This document shows positions 4,696-5,398 of a stretch of DNA of 5,398 nucleotides, one piece after another (the first letter of the stretch is position 1; the number at the start of each line of letters is the position of its first letter). The DNA is from Clostridiales bacterium UBA3277 (GTDB lineage Bacteria; Bacillota; Clostridia; Oscillospirales; Oscillospiraceae), in contig DETX01000030.1 in the NCBI GenBank assembly GCA_002362145.1, forward strand, positions 1-5,398, written 5' to 3'. Below the pieces are notes generated by a model. The model did not search any database, had not been told where the DNA came from, and worked only from the letters and a program-made list of their open reading frames with translations. Position numbers and translations under genes: made by a program.

Positions 4696-5398
4696 ATGGG
4701 GAAAAAAGTTTGGACCTATGGGGTCATTATCCTGGTGGCCATGCTGGCGGCCGTGAACTATGAGCTCTTCATATTTCCCAACCAGTTTGCTCCGGCGGGC
4801 CTCAACGGCATCTGCACCATGATCCAATACCTGACAAACATCAGCGTGGGCTATTTAAGCCTGATCATCAACGTGCCTCTGGCCCTGTGGTGCTATCTGG
4901 AGGTCAGCAAGCCCCTGGCGCTCAGGAGCATGGTCTATGTCATCACCTTCTCTCTCGCCCTGCTGATTCTGGACCACGTGGACATGAGCGCCTTCGCCTA
5001 TGCCACGGAAAACGGAACCAGCAAAATTCTGGGGCCCCTGGTGGCCGGTGTCATCCAGGGCTATGTCTACTCCATTCTGGTCAAGGCCAGCGCCTACACC
5101 GGCGGCACGGACTTCATCTCCGCCATCATCCACAAGCACCACCCCAACAAGCCCTTCTTCGGCATGACCTTCGCCATCAATACCTGCATCGCCATGGCCA
5201 GCTACTTTGTCTATGGCTACCAGATGGAGCCTGTGATCTTGTGCATTCTCTACACCTTCATGTCCACCAACGTGGGCGACCGGCTGATGAAGTCCGGCCG
5301 GGAGGCCATCTGCTTTGAGATCATCACCAACTACCCGGAGGAGATTTCGAAGGAGCTCATCGAAAAGCTGCACCATACCACCACCCTTCTGCCCGCCA
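4696..5398 (+). CDS. YitT family membrane protein (3' end beyond the window)
   Basis: Polytopic inner-membrane protein of the YitT family, whose biochemical role is not established. 234 codons are visible. Hydrophobic segments lie at about 6-26, 52-70, 77-95, 112-130, 158-176 and 179-195. Family features are FIFPNQFAPAGLNGI (25-39), a re-entrant-like glycine-containing stretch after the first helix, and YTGGTDFIS (134-142). From about 206 (CFEIITNYPEEISKELIEKL) the soluble C-terminal DUF2179 domain begins and is cut at the window end. The start is uncertain: the ATG at 4696 fits the family N-terminus, but the best Shine-Dalgarno (GGGAGGAG, 4662-4669) is 26 nt away. An in-frame GTG at 4669 overlaps that site and is unlikely. 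The gene is transcribed away from dnaA. Function and any tie to replication are unknown. Confidence 0.9.
   Translation, partial: MGKKVWTYGVIILVAMLAAVNYELFIFPNQFAPAGLNGICTMIQYLTNISVGYLSLIINVPLALWCYLEVSKPLALRSMVYVITFSLALLILDHVDMSAFAYATENGTSKILGPLVAGVIQGYVYSILVKASAYTGGTDFISAIIHKHHPNKPFFGMTFAINTCIAMASYFVYGYQMEPVILCILYTFMSTNVGDRLMKSGREAICFEIITNYPEEISKELIEKLHHTTTLLPA

Noticed and set aside
4855..5376. Minus-strand 173-codon open frame opposite the YitT gene, and plus-strand 143-codon frame at 4887-5318
   Set aside because: Both are shadows of the YitT gene, whose frame encodes clear membrane segments and family motifs.
1..5398. Mobile element, CRISPR array, defence or other novel multi-gene system
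   Set aside because: No spaced repeats, transposase or recombinase motifs, tRNA-like sequence or unfamiliar gene cluster is present; nearly all DNA is accounted for by core replication genes, the origin and one YitT gene.

Overview
This window is a chromosomal replication-origin neighbourhood from a GC-rich member of the Firmicutes (Bacillota). The best guess is a clostridial lineage such as Oscillospiraceae or a relative. The taxonomic guess rests on three things: the conserved order dnaA-dnaN-yaaA(S4)-recF-gyrB, the protein motifs (for example a DnaA with RDHSTV in domain IV), and GC-rich codon choice. No species can be named from the sequence alone.

Layout, left to right. Positions 1-2757 hold four genes on the minus strand, read right to left as dnaN, yaaA, recF and the first 87 codons of gyrB. 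They are packed with gaps of 5 nt and 17 nt and one 4-nt ATGA overlap, so they look like one transcription unit. Positions 2758-3020 are a non-coding gap between dnaN and dnaA. It holds a cluster of DnaA-box-like sites, one of them the perfect TTATCCACA, next to a 40-nt stretch that is 75% AT on the dnaN side. This is the expected make-up of oriC, with the boxes beside a DNA unwinding element. dnaA follows on the minus strand (3021-4331). Positions 4332-4695 are a divergent intergenic region with a well-formed leftward promoter for dnaA, two weaker DnaA boxes just upstream of it, and a well-formed rightward promoter for the last gene. That gene (4696 to the window end, plus strand) encodes a YitT-family membrane protein and is cut by the window edge.

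How the genes work together. DnaA binds the boxes, opens the AT-rich DNA and starts replication. DnaN is the sliding clamp that tethers the polymerase. RecF acts at gaps and stalled forks. GyrB is the ATPase subunit of DNA gyrase, which removes the supercoils made by the forks. The small S4 protein is an RNA-binding protein linked to ribosomes in Bacillus. The weak boxes above the dnaA promoter suggest that DnaA controls its own synthesis. The YitT gene has no evident link to replication.

I saw no mobile element, CRISPR array, tRNA, rRNA or toxin system. Most of the window is ordinary core genome. The parts most worth a second look are the origin (box layout and a possible DnaA-trio array), the unusual leader of the YitT gene, and the gene content to the right of dnaA. 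Two start codons (dnaA and dnaN) should be set inside their longest open frames, and the reasons are given in the entries.
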